A DNA stretch of 64,000 nucleotides from Verrucomicrobiia bacterium (lineage in GTDB: Bacteria > Verrucomicrobiota > Verrucomicrobiia > JADLBR01 > JAIBCM01). Position 1 is the first letter of the stretch. Every line of letters starts with the position of its first letter. The notes below the pieces were generated by a model that was not told the DNA's origin, made no database searches, and was given only the letters and a program-made list of their open reading frames with translations. Both the position numbers and the translations under genes were made by a program. The stretch is from NCBI GenBank assembly GCA_019694135.1, contig JAIBCM010000002.1, positions 148,143 to 212,142 on the forward strand. The letters run 5' to 3'. Positions 1-9,300 of the stretch are shown here, one piece after another.

Positions 1-676
1 TGCCACAATTTTCATTGATGTTGATGCCGGTAGGTTGAGCGTTGAAAACATGGATTTTTGCGCCCAACGACTGAAGAATTTCGGGAGAAGTTTGGTAGGC
101 GGCACCGTGAGCGACATCCAGGGCGATGGTTAACCCTTGTAGAGAAAAATTTTTTGGCAAAGTTGATTGAGCAAACCGACAATAAAGGGAAGCGGCTTCT
201 GAAATAGTATAAGTTTGACCCGGGATTGTTGAATTTGAAGTTGAAGTAGGTTGAAGTGTTTCTTGTTCCAGTTTCAGTTCTAAGGCATCGTCTAATTTAT
301 AACCGTCATGACGAAAAAATTTAATGCCATTATCTTCATAGGAATTGTGTGAGGCAGTAATGGCAATCCCGCCGTCGGCTTTGAAATGAGGAACAAGATG
401 AGCCACAGTAGAGGTGGGAACTACACCTAGCAAACCGACTTTTGCTCCTAAAGAAGTCAAGCCTTCAACAAGGGCTTGTTCGATTTGCAACCCCGATCGT
501 CGTGTGTCGCGACCAATGAGAATATGAGGTGGCTGAGAGTTGCGGCGGAAAAGATGGGCAGTGGCACGGCCTAATTGGCAAATCAGTTCCTGCGTTAGCG
601 GATATTGATCTGCCGGGCCGCGAATGCCGTCAGTGCCAAAAAGTTGTCTAGGGGGCGGGTGGGGCAGTGGTTTCAT
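1..676 (-). CDS. glmM: Phosphoglucosamine mutase, 5' part (C-terminus beyond window edge)
   Basis: Converts glucosamine-6-phosphate to glucosamine-1-phosphate in the cytoplasm, on the way to UDP-GlcNAc and peptidoglycan. About 225 N-terminal residues are present. They include the family opening LFGTDGIRG right after the start and the phosphoserine loop TASHNS (Ser near residue 109), followed by NGIKFF. The ATG at 676 is chosen because only about a dozen residues precede the conserved LFGTDG. The gene continues past base 1 and is therefore partial. It is last in a minus-strand run folP-cdaA-small ORF-glmM, and its start overlaps the small ORF by 29 bp, which suggests one transcript. cdaA next to glmM is a known arrangement in other bacteria, where GlmM binds CdaA and restrains c-di-AMP synthesis. 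Confidence 0.95.
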   Translation of the reverse strand, partial: MKPLPHPPPRQLFGTDGIRGPADQYPLTQELICQLGRATAHLFRRNSQPPHILIGRDTRRSGLQIEQALVEGLTSLGAKVGLLGVVPTSTVAHLVPHFKADGGIAITASHNSYEDNGIKFFRHDGYKLDDALELKLEQETLQPTSTSNSTIPGQTYTISEAASLYCRFAQSTLPKNFSLQGLTIALDVAHGAAYQTSPEILQSLGAKIHVFNAQPTGININENCG

Positions 677-818
677 TGAGTTGTTGCAACGTGTAAAGTT
701 GCCAGGCTTTTTGAAAAAAGTTAGGTTCTAATTGTGATTTCAAAAACCACCAAAAAGCGAGCGCAATTAAAATGCTTATTAGTTTCGCGCGACAGTTAAA
801 GAAGAAGGAAGAGTTCAT
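648..818 (-). CDS. 56-aa single-pass membrane protein in the CdaR/YbbR position
   Basis: This short ORF starts with an ATG that overlaps the cdaA stop (ATGA overlap) and runs 29 bp into glmM, so it is likely translationally coupled to both. The product has a short polar N-terminus ending in CRAK, a hydrophobic core LISILIALAFWWFL (about residues 13-26), then a soluble tail of about 30 residues ending in Pro/Ala. The N-terminal pattern (basic residue, then Leu/Ile/Ala-rich helix ending in WWF) resembles the membrane anchor at the start of YbbR/CdaR proteins, which lie between cdaA and glmM in Firmicutes. No YbbR beta-domain follows. Identity as a YbbR remnant or mini-regulator is inference. 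The coding status rests on the overlap architecture and the sensible membrane topology. Confidence 0.6.
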   Translation of the reverse strand: MNSSFFFNCRAKLISILIALAFWWFLKSQLEPNFFQKAWQLYTLQQLNETTAPPAP

Positions 819-1579
819 GAATTTTTTCGTTCTAATAAAATATCCGTAATGCGTTGGCGTAATTGATCGGGATTCAAGGGGCGCTCTAAATTGCCTTTAT
901 AACAAAGTGAAATGATGCCGGTTTCTTCCGAAACCACTACCACGATGGCATCGCATTCTTCGGATAAGCCAAGCGCAGCGCGATGGCGTAGGCCCAAGCT
1001 GCGATGCAATGCTTCTCGTTGAGTAACAGGAAGAATGCAAGCGGCCGCAACAATTTTATCATTTTCAATCCAGACACAACCGTCGTGGAGAGGAGTTTTG
1101 GGATAAAAAAGCGTTTCAATTAATTCTTCCGTGGCTGCGGCATTTAAGAGCACGCCGCTTTCTACCACACTTTGATTGGACATGGTGTGTTGGATGGCGA
1201 TTAAAGCGCCAATACGTTTTTCGCTCAGCGATTCGACTGCGCCAACAATTGCTTCAATGGTTGCGGTGCGATTGCGATTTCGTGAAAAAAAGTTTCCGAG
1301 CGATAAGCCTGCTAATCCTTGGCGAATTTCTTGTTGCAATAAAACCACGAGAAGAATAGGTAAAGAAGTCAGGAGAGTTTGAAAAAGTTGGTTGAGCACC
1401 ACGAGGTCTAACCATTTGGCAAAAATCCATAGCACGCTGATTACCAGGGCTAATCCACCGAGGACGGAAGCGCTACGGGTGCCATGAATGAGACGATAAA
1501 TGCCGTAAAACATGAGCGAGAGGATGGCGATTTCCAGCCACCAGCGCCAATATTGAAGCACGAAGTTAATCCAATTCAT
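815..1579 (-). CDS. cdaA: Diadenylate cyclase CdaA (membrane DAC)
   Basis: Makes cyclic di-AMP from two ATP at the inner face of the membrane. At 254 aa it has the expected CdaA length. Three hydrophobic helices (about residues 13-31, 37-58 and 61-82) are followed by a DAC domain with IGALIAI (about 123-129), the DGA-type motif as HDGC (165-168) and the RHR motif (198-200, in LGLRHRAALG). The third residue of the DGA motif is Cys instead of Ala. The start overlaps the 3' end of folP by 14 bp and the stop overlaps the next ORF by 4 bp, which points to a translationally coupled operon with glmM. In other bacteria c-di-AMP controls potassium and osmotic balance and cell-wall homeostasis. Confidence 0.95.
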   Translation of the reverse strand: MNWINFVLQYWRWWLEIAILSLMFYGIYRLIHGTRSASVLGGLALVISVLWIFAKWLDLVVLNQLFQTLLTSLPILLVVLLQQEIRQGLAGLSLGNFFSRNRNRTATIEAIVGAVESLSEKRIGALIAIQHTMSNQSVVESGVLLNAAATEELIETLFYPKTPLHDGCVWIENDKIVAAACILPVTQREALHRSLGLRHRAALGLSEECDAIVVVVSEETGIISLCYKGNLERPLNPDQLRQRITDILLERKNS

Positions 1580-2411
1580 GAGATGAGTTTTTTAATGCTG
1601 CGACCATTTTAACGATTTGTCGAGTGGGCGCAACCTCATGAGTGCGAATTATGCAGGCGCCTTGCCATAAAGCGAGCGTTTCCATTGCTAAAGTGGCGCC
1701 TAGTCGATCTTGAGGTAGAGTTTCTGTGATTTTGCCAACGAATGATTTTCGAGAAATGCCCACCATCAGCGGACGGTTGAAACGATGAAAATATTCAAGA
1801 TTTAAAAACAAAGTGCGATTGTGTTCCCAAGTTTTTCCAAATCCAAAACCGGGATCGATCACCACGTGCTCCAGATCAACTCCTGCTGTTTTGAGGTGTT
1901 GCAGTTGGGTTTCGAAGAAGTTTGAAATTTCATCCACGATATTCTGGTAGATGGGAGACTGTTGCATGGTTGCAGGGGTGCCTTGACTGTGCATGAGAAT
2001 GTAGCCGCATTTTTTTTTTGCGATGAGATTAATCATATCAGGATTTTTTGCGCTGCTCACATCATTAATGATGGTGGCTCCTTCTTCCAAACAAATGCGA
2101 GCGATTTCAGGTTTGGTGGTATCGATAGATAGGGGGATGCTTGTGCGTTGAGCGAGAAGTTTTAGCACAGGTAAAATTCGTTTGAGTTCTTCTTCTTGAG
2201 AAATGGGTTGGGAGCCAGGCCGAGTGGATTCGCCTCCGATATCAATAATGTCAGCCCTTTGCTGGATCAAAGTTTCTGCGTGTTGAAGAGCAGTTTCAGG
2301 ATTAAGAAATTGGCCTCCGTCAGAAAAAGAATCGGGCGTGACGTTTAAGATTCCCATAATCAGAGAATTTTGAGAAAGATCCCATTCGCCGTTGTTATGT
2401 TTCCATTTCAT
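1566..2411 (-). CDS. folP: Dihydropteroate synthase
   Basis: Joins p-aminobenzoate to 6-hydroxymethyl-dihydropterin diphosphate in folate synthesis. The 281-aa protein shows all the signature blocks: MGILNVTPDSFSDGG near residue 19, DIGGESTRPGS near 57, IDTTKPEIA, INDVSS, MHSQGTP and DPGFGFGKT. It is the first gene of the minus-strand folP-cdaA-glmM group and overlaps cdaA by 14 bp. The promoter should lie in the 46 bp shared with the divergent gene at 2458. A folP-cdaA pairing is familiar from several phyla but has no known functional reason. Confidence 0.96.
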   Translation of the reverse strand: MKWKHNNGEWDLSQNSLIMGILNVTPDSFSDGGQFLNPETALQHAETLIQQRADIIDIGGESTRPGSQPISQEEELKRILPVLKLLAQRTSIPLSIDTTKPEIARICLEEGATIINDVSSAKNPDMINLIAKKKCGYILMHSQGTPATMQQSPIYQNIVDEISNFFETQLQHLKTAGVDLEHVVIDPGFGFGKTWEHNRTLFLNLEYFHRFNRPLMVGISRKSFVGKITETLPQDRLGATLAMETLALWQGACIIRTHEVAPTRQIVKMVAALKNSSHELD

Positions 2412-2457
2412 TTTTATTTCAAACGTATCATGCTATGATTAATTTATTAAAAAAAGT

Positions 2458-3564
2458 GTGAAACGGAATTTATTTTTAGCGTTGATTTATTGGGGTTGGC
2501 ATTTTGGGGCTTTGGGTGCTGAGGTAAATTTAGTTCAGGTAGTTAATGAGGCATCATTCAAAGGAAATGTAGTTCAGGATTTTGTTGTCAGGCAAATGGT
2601 AAGTGAAGGCTTTTATCAACTTACGGGCGAAACCAATTTAGGAAAAGCTTTGTCGCGATGGATCAAATCGAGTGATGTGGTGGGGCTTAAAATTTCCACG
2701 GCAGGCGGAAAAATTTTGGCTACCAAACCAGTTTTGGTAGATGTTTTGATCGAGGGATTAAAAGCGACTGGTGTAAAAGGCGAAAATATTGTGGTGTGGG
2801 ACAAGTTTGCTGATGAAATGCGAGCCGCTGGCTATTCTTTAGGGCGTCGTCGTGATGGAGTCGTGTTTACGGCAGTGATTCCATTGACGGGCTTTGATTC
2901 TAATGTGTTTGTAATGCAACCCGAAGTGGGAGAGTTGATTTGGGGCGATTTTGAATTTCAAGATATTAAACAATCCTCGATAGCACACAACCCAGCGCTA
3001 CAGAAAAAAAATTTAGATGAGGGCTTGAATTTTGAGTTAGCTAGCGCTTTGCCTAAGCAGGAGAGTTTTCGTTCTTATGTCGCAAAATTGGTGACGCGGC
3101 GTTTGACAAAGATTATTCATATGCCGGTTTTGTCTAATAGCGAGGCGGTTGGGTTGCAGGGTTGTTTTGCAGATTTGGTGTTGGGTTCAGTGGATAACAC
3201 GCGACGATTTCAGTTTGAACCTTTTTGGGGTGATCCGGCTTTAGCTGAAATTTATGCGAAAACGCCTTTGCGCACGAAAACGGTGTTGCATGTGATGGAC
3301 GGTTTATGGTGCCAATATGGAGGGGGACCGGATTATGTGCCGCATTATTGTCGGAAAATGAATTCGCTTTTCATGAGTGAAGATCCTGTGGCTTTGGATA
3401 GTTACGCTTTGAATTTGATAGAGCCGTGGCGAATCGCTTCGCTATTACCTTTATTAAAAATCAATTATATTAAAACGGCTAAAACTTTAGGTTTGGGCAA
3501 TTTTTTTGATAATGAAAAGATTGAAATCAAAAAGATTGCGATGCCAAAACCTGTTGCAGAATAA
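2458..3564 (+). CDS. Secreted DUF362-family protein
   Basis: A 368-aa protein with a GTG start and an N-terminal signal-like stretch (KRNLFLALIYWGWHFGALG). The body matches the DUF362 pattern: SSDVVGLKIS, then a conserved Thr-Lys-Pro segment followed by LVDVLIEGLKATGV and an IVVWDK block. A late segment (SEDPVALDSYALNLIE) carries the usual DPVALD motif. No iron-sulfur cysteine clusters are visible, unlike the ferredoxin-fused members of this family. The biochemical role is unknown. It is divergent from folP with 46 bp between the starts. Its stop is 2 bp from the convergent bactofilin stop. Confidence 0.75.
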   Translation: MKRNLFLALIYWGWHFGALGAEVNLVQVVNEASFKGNVVQDFVVRQMVSEGFYQLTGETNLGKALSRWIKSSDVVGLKISTAGGKILATKPVLVDVLIEGLKATGVKGENIVVWDKFADEMRAAGYSLGRRRDGVVFTAVIPLTGFDSNVFVMQPEVGELIWGDFEFQDIKQSSIAHNPALQKKNLDEGLNFELASALPKQESFRSYVAKLVTRRLTKIIHMPVLSNSEAVGLQGCFADLVLGSVDNTRRFQFEPFWGDPALAEIYAKTPLRTKTVLHVMDGLWCQYGGGPDYVPHYCRKMNSLFMSEDPVALDSYALNLIEPWRIASLLPLLKINYIKTAKTLGLGNFFDNEKIEIKKIAMPKPVAE

Positions 3565-3566
3565 AA

Positions 3567-4172
3567 CTATTTTTCAGTTAAAATAGCACTGCTGCTGTTA
3601 CTACTGCCACCTTTTGAGCTTTTTGAATTACTACCGCCGAGACGAGTAAATATGTTGTTGAAATTAGGTGTTTCGCGATCGCCTTTTGTGGTAAGTTTAC
3701 CATTTACACTAGCACCTTCCTCAATTTCGATGGTGGAAGCTTGAATGTCGCCGTGGATGATGGCGTTGGATCGAATGTGGGCTTTTCCGCTAACCACAAT
3801 GTTGCCCTGAACTTTGCCTGAAACCACAGCGGAGGATGCATTAATGTTGCCTTTGATGATAGCACGATCTCCGATAGTTAGTGCGCCATCGGAATCTAGT
3901 GTTCCTTCAAAGCGACCGTTAAATTCGAGTTCGCCGGTAAAAGCAAGTTCGCCTTTGAGTTCGACATCTTCAGTGATAATGGGCGATTGAGAGCCGCCAA
4001 TATGGGAATAAGTTTCAGTAGGTGTCACAGAGGTTGGAGTGTTATAATTTTTATGATGATTAGAGGTTGAAGTTACAGGGGTTTCTTCAGGAATTGTAGT
4101 TGACGGCGCATCCGATGAGAAACGTCCCGCAACGAGATTGCCGAGTCCAAAGCTTTTTGAATCGAAGGCCAT
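3567..4172 (-). CDS. Bactofilin
   Basis: A 201-aa polymer-forming cytoskeletal protein. The central region (about residues 65-165) has the short hydrophobic/Gly periodicity of a right-handed beta-helix (for example FNGRFEGTLDSDG, VVSGKVQGNIVVSGKAHI, VNGKLTTKGD), typical of DUF583/bactofilin. It is flanked by a Ser/Thr/Pro-rich N-terminal tail of about 60 residues and a Ser-rich C-terminal tail. Bactofilins assemble without nucleotides and scaffold cell-shape or envelope enzymes at the inner membrane. No M23 peptidase gene, a frequent partner, lies beside it. The gene is convergent with the DUF362 gene and divergent from the SDR at 4303. Confidence 0.9.
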   Translation of the reverse strand: MAFDSKSFGLGNLVAGRFSSDAPSTTIPEETPVTSTSNHHKNYNTPTSVTPTETYSHIGGSQSPIITEDVELKGELAFTGELEFNGRFEGTLDSDGALTIGDRAIIKGNINASSAVVSGKVQGNIVVSGKAHIRSNAIIHGDIQASTIEIEEGASVNGKLTTKGDRETPNFNNIFTRLGGSNSKSSKGGSSNSSSAILTEK

Positions 4173-4302
4173 GATTTTATTATTATGTGTGATTTGCTGA
4201 CAATGTCCAGTTTTTTTTCAGTTTGAAGCGATTAGTCAATAGGTTTAATAGCTCGACAAGAGTTTCGGCTTGCGAGGTGTTTTGTCCTCCTTAACTTTAG
4301 AG

Positions 4303-5124
4303 ATGGTGAGTGAAGGAAAAATTTTAATCACGGGATGTTCTAGCGGAATTGGTCGAGCGACAGCGCTTTTTTTGGCGCGACAAGGAATGTCGGTCCTGGC
4401 GACTGCGCGACGATTGGAGTCGTTAGAAGGATTGAAAAATTATTCCAACATCACTTTGGCTCAATTGGACGTGACTTCGGAAGAGCAGTGTGAGCAAGTG
4501 GTGCAGGAGGCCGGAGTGATTACGGGATTAGTAAATAATGCAGGTTATGGAATGATGGGGCCTTCGGAGGAAGTGGCGCGTCGCGGTTTAAGAGAGCAGT
4601 TTGAAACAAATTTTTTTGGCTTGGCTCGATTGTGCGCATTGGTGTTGCCGCAGATGCGGGCACGCGGCCGAGGAGTGATTGTGAATGTGGGATCAATCAT
4701 GGGAAAATTAACCGCTCCCATGTGTGGCGCTTATTGCGCTTCGAAATATGCTGTGGAAGCTTTTTGTGATACGTTGCGCATTGAGGTGGCGCCGTTTGGA
4801 GTGAAAGTGGTTTTGATTGAGCCAGGGCCAATCGACACAAAGTTTAAGGCAAATGTTGAGTTGAAATCGTTGGAAGCGCTAAAGGACGAAACCTCGCCCT
4901 ACTTCGACATGGCTCGAAAAGCATTGCGATTTTATCAACATCAAGGCTGGCCAGGCGCTTCACCCGATCGTGTGGCGCGCACGATTGCGAAGGTTTTGAC
5001 TCGAGCCCACCCGCGTCCGCGCTACGTGGTGACGAATCGAGGGCGCATGGCGATTTTATTTCATCAGATGGTGCCAGATCGAATTTGGGATTTTCTTATT
5101 TCAAAATCGTTCGGATTGCGATAA
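4303..5124 (+). CDS. Short-chain dehydrogenase/reductase
   Basis: A classical SDR oxidoreductase of about 273 residues. It shows the cofactor loop TGCSSGIGRA near the N-terminus, the NNAG motif, and the catalytic Ser...YCASK pair (GSIMGK then YCASKYAVEAF), followed by the PGPIDT segment. Substrate unknown; the layout resembles oxidoreductases annotated as retinol- or steroid-dehydrogenase-like. I prefer the ATG at 4303, which places the glycine loop about 9 residues in. An in-frame TTG at 4270 would add 11 unconserved residues. The next gene follows after 12 bp, suggesting cotranscription. Confidence 0.85.
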   Translation: MVSEGKILITGCSSGIGRATALFLARQGMSVLATARRLESLEGLKNYSNITLAQLDVTSEEQCEQVVQEAGVITGLVNNAGYGMMGPSEEVARRGLREQFETNFFGLARLCALVLPQMRARGRGVIVNVGSIMGKLTAPMCGAYCASKYAVEAFCDTLRIEVAPFGVKVVLIEPGPIDTKFKANVELKSLEALKDETSPYFDMARKALRFYQHQGWPGASPDRVARTIAKVLTRAHPRPRYVVTNRGRMAILFHQMVPDRIWDFLISKSFGLR

Positions 5125-5136
5125 GGCAATAGTGGT

Positions 5137-5877
5137 ATGACACGTGTGATTCCATTTCCGGTGGCTCTTGTTTTAACATTTTATTTGGCAATTCTTGTAG
5201 CCAAAGAGGCGGTTGTTTTAAAAGATTCCTTTTTCCCACAGCGCATGATTACTGTGCAAGGACGTGGGGAAGTGTCTGCTGCGCCCGATGCCGCCGTATT
5301 ACTTTTAACCGTGGTCTCAGAAGATGCAGAAGCTGCCAAAACGCAGAAAAGCAATAGTGAGAGAGCGAATGCCGTTTATGCTATGCTAACAGGTCTTGGC
5401 ATTGAAAAAAAAGCGGTGCAAACGACGCAATACAATCTTGAACCGGTTTATAGTTACATTGAAAATAGACCGCCGGATTTGACTGGTTTCCGTTTGTCAC
5501 AAACTATTTCAGTGAAAGTAAAAGATTTTGATAAAATGGGGCCAATTTTAGCAGAGGCGGTGAAATTGGGCGTAAATCGAACCGATGGACCTTTTTTTGA
5601 AATTAGCGATCCGGAACTTTATCGGGAGCAAGCGCGCAAGGAAGCTTTTGCTCAGGCTAAAGCCAAAGCGTTAAGCCAGGCTGCAGCAGCTGGAGTGAAA
5701 TTGGGCGTATTAGTAAGCTTTCAAGAATTAGGAAATAACGGCTCTCTACCACCTATGACTCGTTCTTTAGGAGTAACGCGAGCGGGGTTGGATGAAAGTA
5801 AAATAGCGCCTCCCAATATCGAACCAGGGAGTCAAGATTTGAGCGTTGTCGTTGACGTCGTCTATGAGATTCGATAA
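5137..5877 (+). CDS. SIMPL-domain (DUF541) periplasmic protein
   Basis: A 246-aa protein with an N-terminal hydrophobic segment (about residues 7-23) that acts as a signal or anchor, followed by a SIMPL domain. The hallmarks are ITVQGRGEVSAAPDAA, a central LSQTISVKVKDFDKMGPIL block and the helix with ARKEAFAQAKAKA leading into the C-terminal VVVDVVYEIR strand. The family is widespread in Gram-negative envelopes, with poorly defined roles (oxidative or heat-stress protection in some cases). It lies 12 bp after the SDR, probably in the same transcript. Confidence 0.88.
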   Translation: MTRVIPFPVALVLTFYLAILVAKEAVVLKDSFFPQRMITVQGRGEVSAAPDAAVLLLTVVSEDAEAAKTQKSNSERANAVYAMLTGLGIEKKAVQTTQYNLEPVYSYIENRPPDLTGFRLSQTISVKVKDFDKMGPILAEAVKLGVNRTDGPFFEISDPELYREQARKEAFAQAKAKALSQAAAAGVKLGVLVSFQELGNNGSLPPMTRSLGVTRAGLDESKIAPPNIEPGSQDLSVVVDVVYEIR

Positions 5878-5914
5878 AGGCTTATGTCATCAAACAAGTA
5901 TGCCTTAAAGATTT

Positions 5915-6232
5915 ATGGTTCATCATTGCGTCTATTTTAAATTGAAACCCTCTGTCACGCCAGAGCAGTTGGAAACTATTTTGATCGAGACTCGCATCAG
6001 TCTGCTCAAAATCCCAGAGGTTATGAATTTAAAAACGGGAAAAAATGTAAAACCCAAATCGGAATGGCAGTTTTTCCTGGCATTTGATTGCGAATCCATG
6101 GCTAAGCTGGAAATTTATCGCGAACATCCCATCCACATCAAATTTGTCAAAACTATTATCGAACCTTTTACCGAAGAGCGTTATGCGGAAGATTTCGAAA
6201 TGGAGCCCGGCAAAGACGTGCGCTATAGCTAG
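5915..6232 (+). CDS. Dabb (stress-responsive alpha/beta-barrel) protein
   Basis: A 105-aa ferredoxin-like dimeric alpha/beta-barrel. It begins with MVHHCVYFKLKP, the usual His-Val-x-Phe-x-Leu-Lys strand of the family, and contains PEVMNLKTGKNV and the YREHPIHIKFV helix with a conserved His-Pro. Function unknown; family members are stress-induced or act as small cyclases or monooxygenase-like proteins. It ends the plus-strand group that starts at 4303. The promoter of the giant gene follows 10 bp after its stop. Confidence 0.8.
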   Translation: MVHHCVYFKLKPSVTPEQLETILIETRISLLKIPEVMNLKTGKNVKPKSEWQFFLAFDCESMAKLEIYREHPIHIKFVKTIIEPFTEERYAEDFEMEPGKDVRYS

Positions 6233-6241
6233 CAAAACCGT

Positions 6242-6270
6242 TTGACAGCTGCCATGTTAGAGGTTTAATT
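6242..6270 (+). promoter_or_regulatory. Putative sigma70 promoter of the 1492-aa coiled-coil gene
   Basis: Perfect -35 TTGACA at 6242-6247, 17-bp spacer, -10 TTAATT at 6265-6270, 35 bp before the ATG. The same spacing and -35 occur before 10932 and 31599, which strengthens the call. Confidence 0.5.
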
Positions 6271-6305
6271 ATCCTTTTAATTGAACTAAGGAAAATATAA
6301 CTCAA

Positions 6306-9300
6306 ATGGCTAAGGGGAAAAAAGTAGCTAAAAAAGTAATAGATGAGCTTCTTGAGGGAGCTATCAAAGGAGCCAAAAAAGGCTCCAAAAAAGCTAAAGT
6401 TCCGCGTCATACGGGGAAAGTTGAAATCGACGTAACCGGGAGAGGTAGCTTTCGAGAATTTGATTTCGAAGATGCGGTCAAAGTTTTAAAAGCTAAAGAC
6501 TTTGCCGAAAATCGTGAAGCGGCGGCTGAAGCAGCTGAAGAAGCTGCGCAGAGAATGGGCGCTCGCGCTGAAGAGGCAGCGAGTGTTCTTAAGGGAGATC
6601 GGGCCGAAGCAAAACGGCTAAGAGCAGAAGCCGAAGCGGCAACAGGTACTGATGCTTCAGCCAAAGCCAAACTCGCTGAAGCAGCTGAAGCCAAAGCAAA
6701 GTTATCTCAAGACAAATTTCAAACTTTGGACGATGAAGCGGCTCGAACTAAGGCTTTAGCACTGAGACGTCGAAATGAAGCCGATCAAGCGGCGGATCAT
6801 CTTACTACTATTGAGGGTCAAACTGGCTCAGTGGAACGCCAAAGAGCCATAGATGCCGCTATTGAACAAGCGGAAGCGAGAACTGCTCAGATTGTGCGCG
6901 AAGAAAGAGCTGACACGATTATTAGTAATTTAGATCGATATGCAGCAGAATATCAGCAAGCGATGCGGGATAAAGCCCAAGCAACTGCTAATATAAAAGA
7001 GGCAGAAAAAGTTTTGGCACAAGCTAGATTGAACCTGGAGCGTCCAGGAGCGAATCGTGAAATAGCAACAGCAGAGATCCAAGCCGCCGAAAAGGCACTC
7101 GAGGAAGCAAGAGCGGCTTGGGAGAAAGCAACGAAAATTTATCTCCAAAAAAATGGTGTTAAAAATAATTGGAGAAAAAATGCCCGTGAATTTTTAGCTG
7201 AAGAGGATGAAGCTGCTACATTGGAACCTAGACAGGTCGATGCCGTGCGTAGGGCACTTGAAAGGGCGGATGAGGCTGGCCAAGTAGTTGCTGCGCAAAA
7301 ACCAGGTAAAGATGCACCTTACATTATTAATCGATTAGAAACTTTTGCAGCAGAACTCGATCAAGCGGGTGTTTTATTGCAGCGAGCGCGTGTTGCCAAA
7401 AAAGAAGCAGATGAAGCACTTGAAGCGGCTAGAGCAACAGGTGAAGGAGTTGAAACTGCGCAAACGAAAGCTGACTTGGCTGATGCAGAATTTAAAAGAC
7501 TGGAAGTGACTTACAATGGTAAATTAGGGCGCGTTACACATTGGAGACGCGAAGCTCAAAGTCTCATAGCTCGAACGGATGATGTTGCAGAACGGGAGTT
7601 GCTCGAGAATGCTATTAGTCAATCCGTGCCCACGGTAAGTTTACCCGATCGAGTGATGGAAGCCGCCGCTGAGCACAATCAAGTTTATGTGAGATTAGCC
7701 AAGGCTCAAGAAAATTGGCGTAATACCGTCAGAGAGACTCGTGCAAGTGATGACCCTAAAATTGTAGCGGCTACTCAAGAGCTTAAAGAGGCCAAGGCAG
7801 CCCTTAAAGATAGCAATCAAAGAGTTAACGCGATGAACCAAAGAATTGTAAGGGTTTTAGGAGATCATCGCCTGCCTGTTGGAGATCGCACGGCATTAGA
7901 GTCAGCATCGACGGCGATAAAAGCGGTAAATGATGAACATGAAGCGCTCTACACTTTGGATAATATCGCGGAGTATGGCATCAAACGAGAAACTAATTTG
8001 CGAGCCAGGGATGAAGCGGCTCAAGCGCTTAAAACAGCTGAAAAAAGATTTGCTAAGGGAGAGGGAACTCAGGCTGAGGTTCATGCGGCACAAGTAACTT
8101 TAGCAAGAGCGGAAGCGCAATATCAAAGAAGCAGGATCAGTCATGACCGTTGGCAAAATAATTACGATCACTTGCTTTCTCCTGAAGAAAGAGTGGCGAC
8201 CAAAGTCAATGAGAAGGCAATTCGAGTTGCTAGCAGATTGGAAACCGCTTTGGAAGAGCGTGGTCCATTGATCGCTCGCAAAGATGAAGCTTTTGCCGCT
8301 ATGAAAACAGCAGAAGCTCGGGCCAAACAACTTGAGCTTGCGGGAGATACCGTTCATTTATCGGGTGCCCAAGCAGAAGCTCAAGCTGCAGCTCAGGCAT
8401 TTCGAAGAGCCGAACTCGATCTTCATCGAAACTATATCATTATTTCAAATTCTGAAGGATATGCACAAGCTTTAGTTAGAGATCCAGACAAGGTTCTCGA
8501 CTCTTCAAACCGACAAAAACTTGAAGCGGCTTTGGCTCGAATCAATGTTGGAGATCGTAAACCTACCGATCAAGCGGATTGTCTTCGTGCTGTTGCGGAA
8601 GTGCGAGATTTGGATTATGAAGCGGTTTCCAAAGCTCAAAAAGGAATGCGTGAGGCCAGGGAATATCTTGCTGAAGCGCGTCGAATGGGAGATGATATAG
8701 AAGGTGCTGAGGCTGAATTTGAAAAAGCGGCAGCTCAACTTGCAGAAGCTGAAGATAATCTTCGATCTAGTACGCTTAGTATTGGTGAGCGTGCAAATCA
8801 TCTTAGTCAGTTATTAGAGCGCGAAGATTTGCCCGAACCGGATCGTAGAGCTATTCAAGAAGCTCTCGATGAAGCAGAACGCTTAAAAGCAGCACGTGAA
8901 CCCGAGTTTATACGAGGCAATCTTGCAGAAAAGGCAGAACAAAGCAAAGAGGCTTATGAGGCGTTAGTAAAAGCGCGTCAAATTCGAGATCAAGCTCAAA
9001 GGGAGGTGGACGCGGTAGTAGATAGTGGTAATGAAGAAGCAAAGAGAAACGCTGCGGCAAAATTGGCAGAGGCTTTAGATGATTGTGATCGTGCTCAAAA
9101 ATATTATGACGCCAAAAAAATGGCTCATCAACGCTGGCAGCAAAAAGCTATTGCGACGGGAGTGATAGCCGCGGCGACAGTGGCAGTTATGGGGGAGACC
9201 GCGGCGGCAGAGGTCAGTGAATTGCCTAAGGGTTTGGGTCAAGAAACTGAGGCAGATAAAAAAGCTTGGGAAGAAGCGCAGCTTCGAGCCTTTGTTCGAG

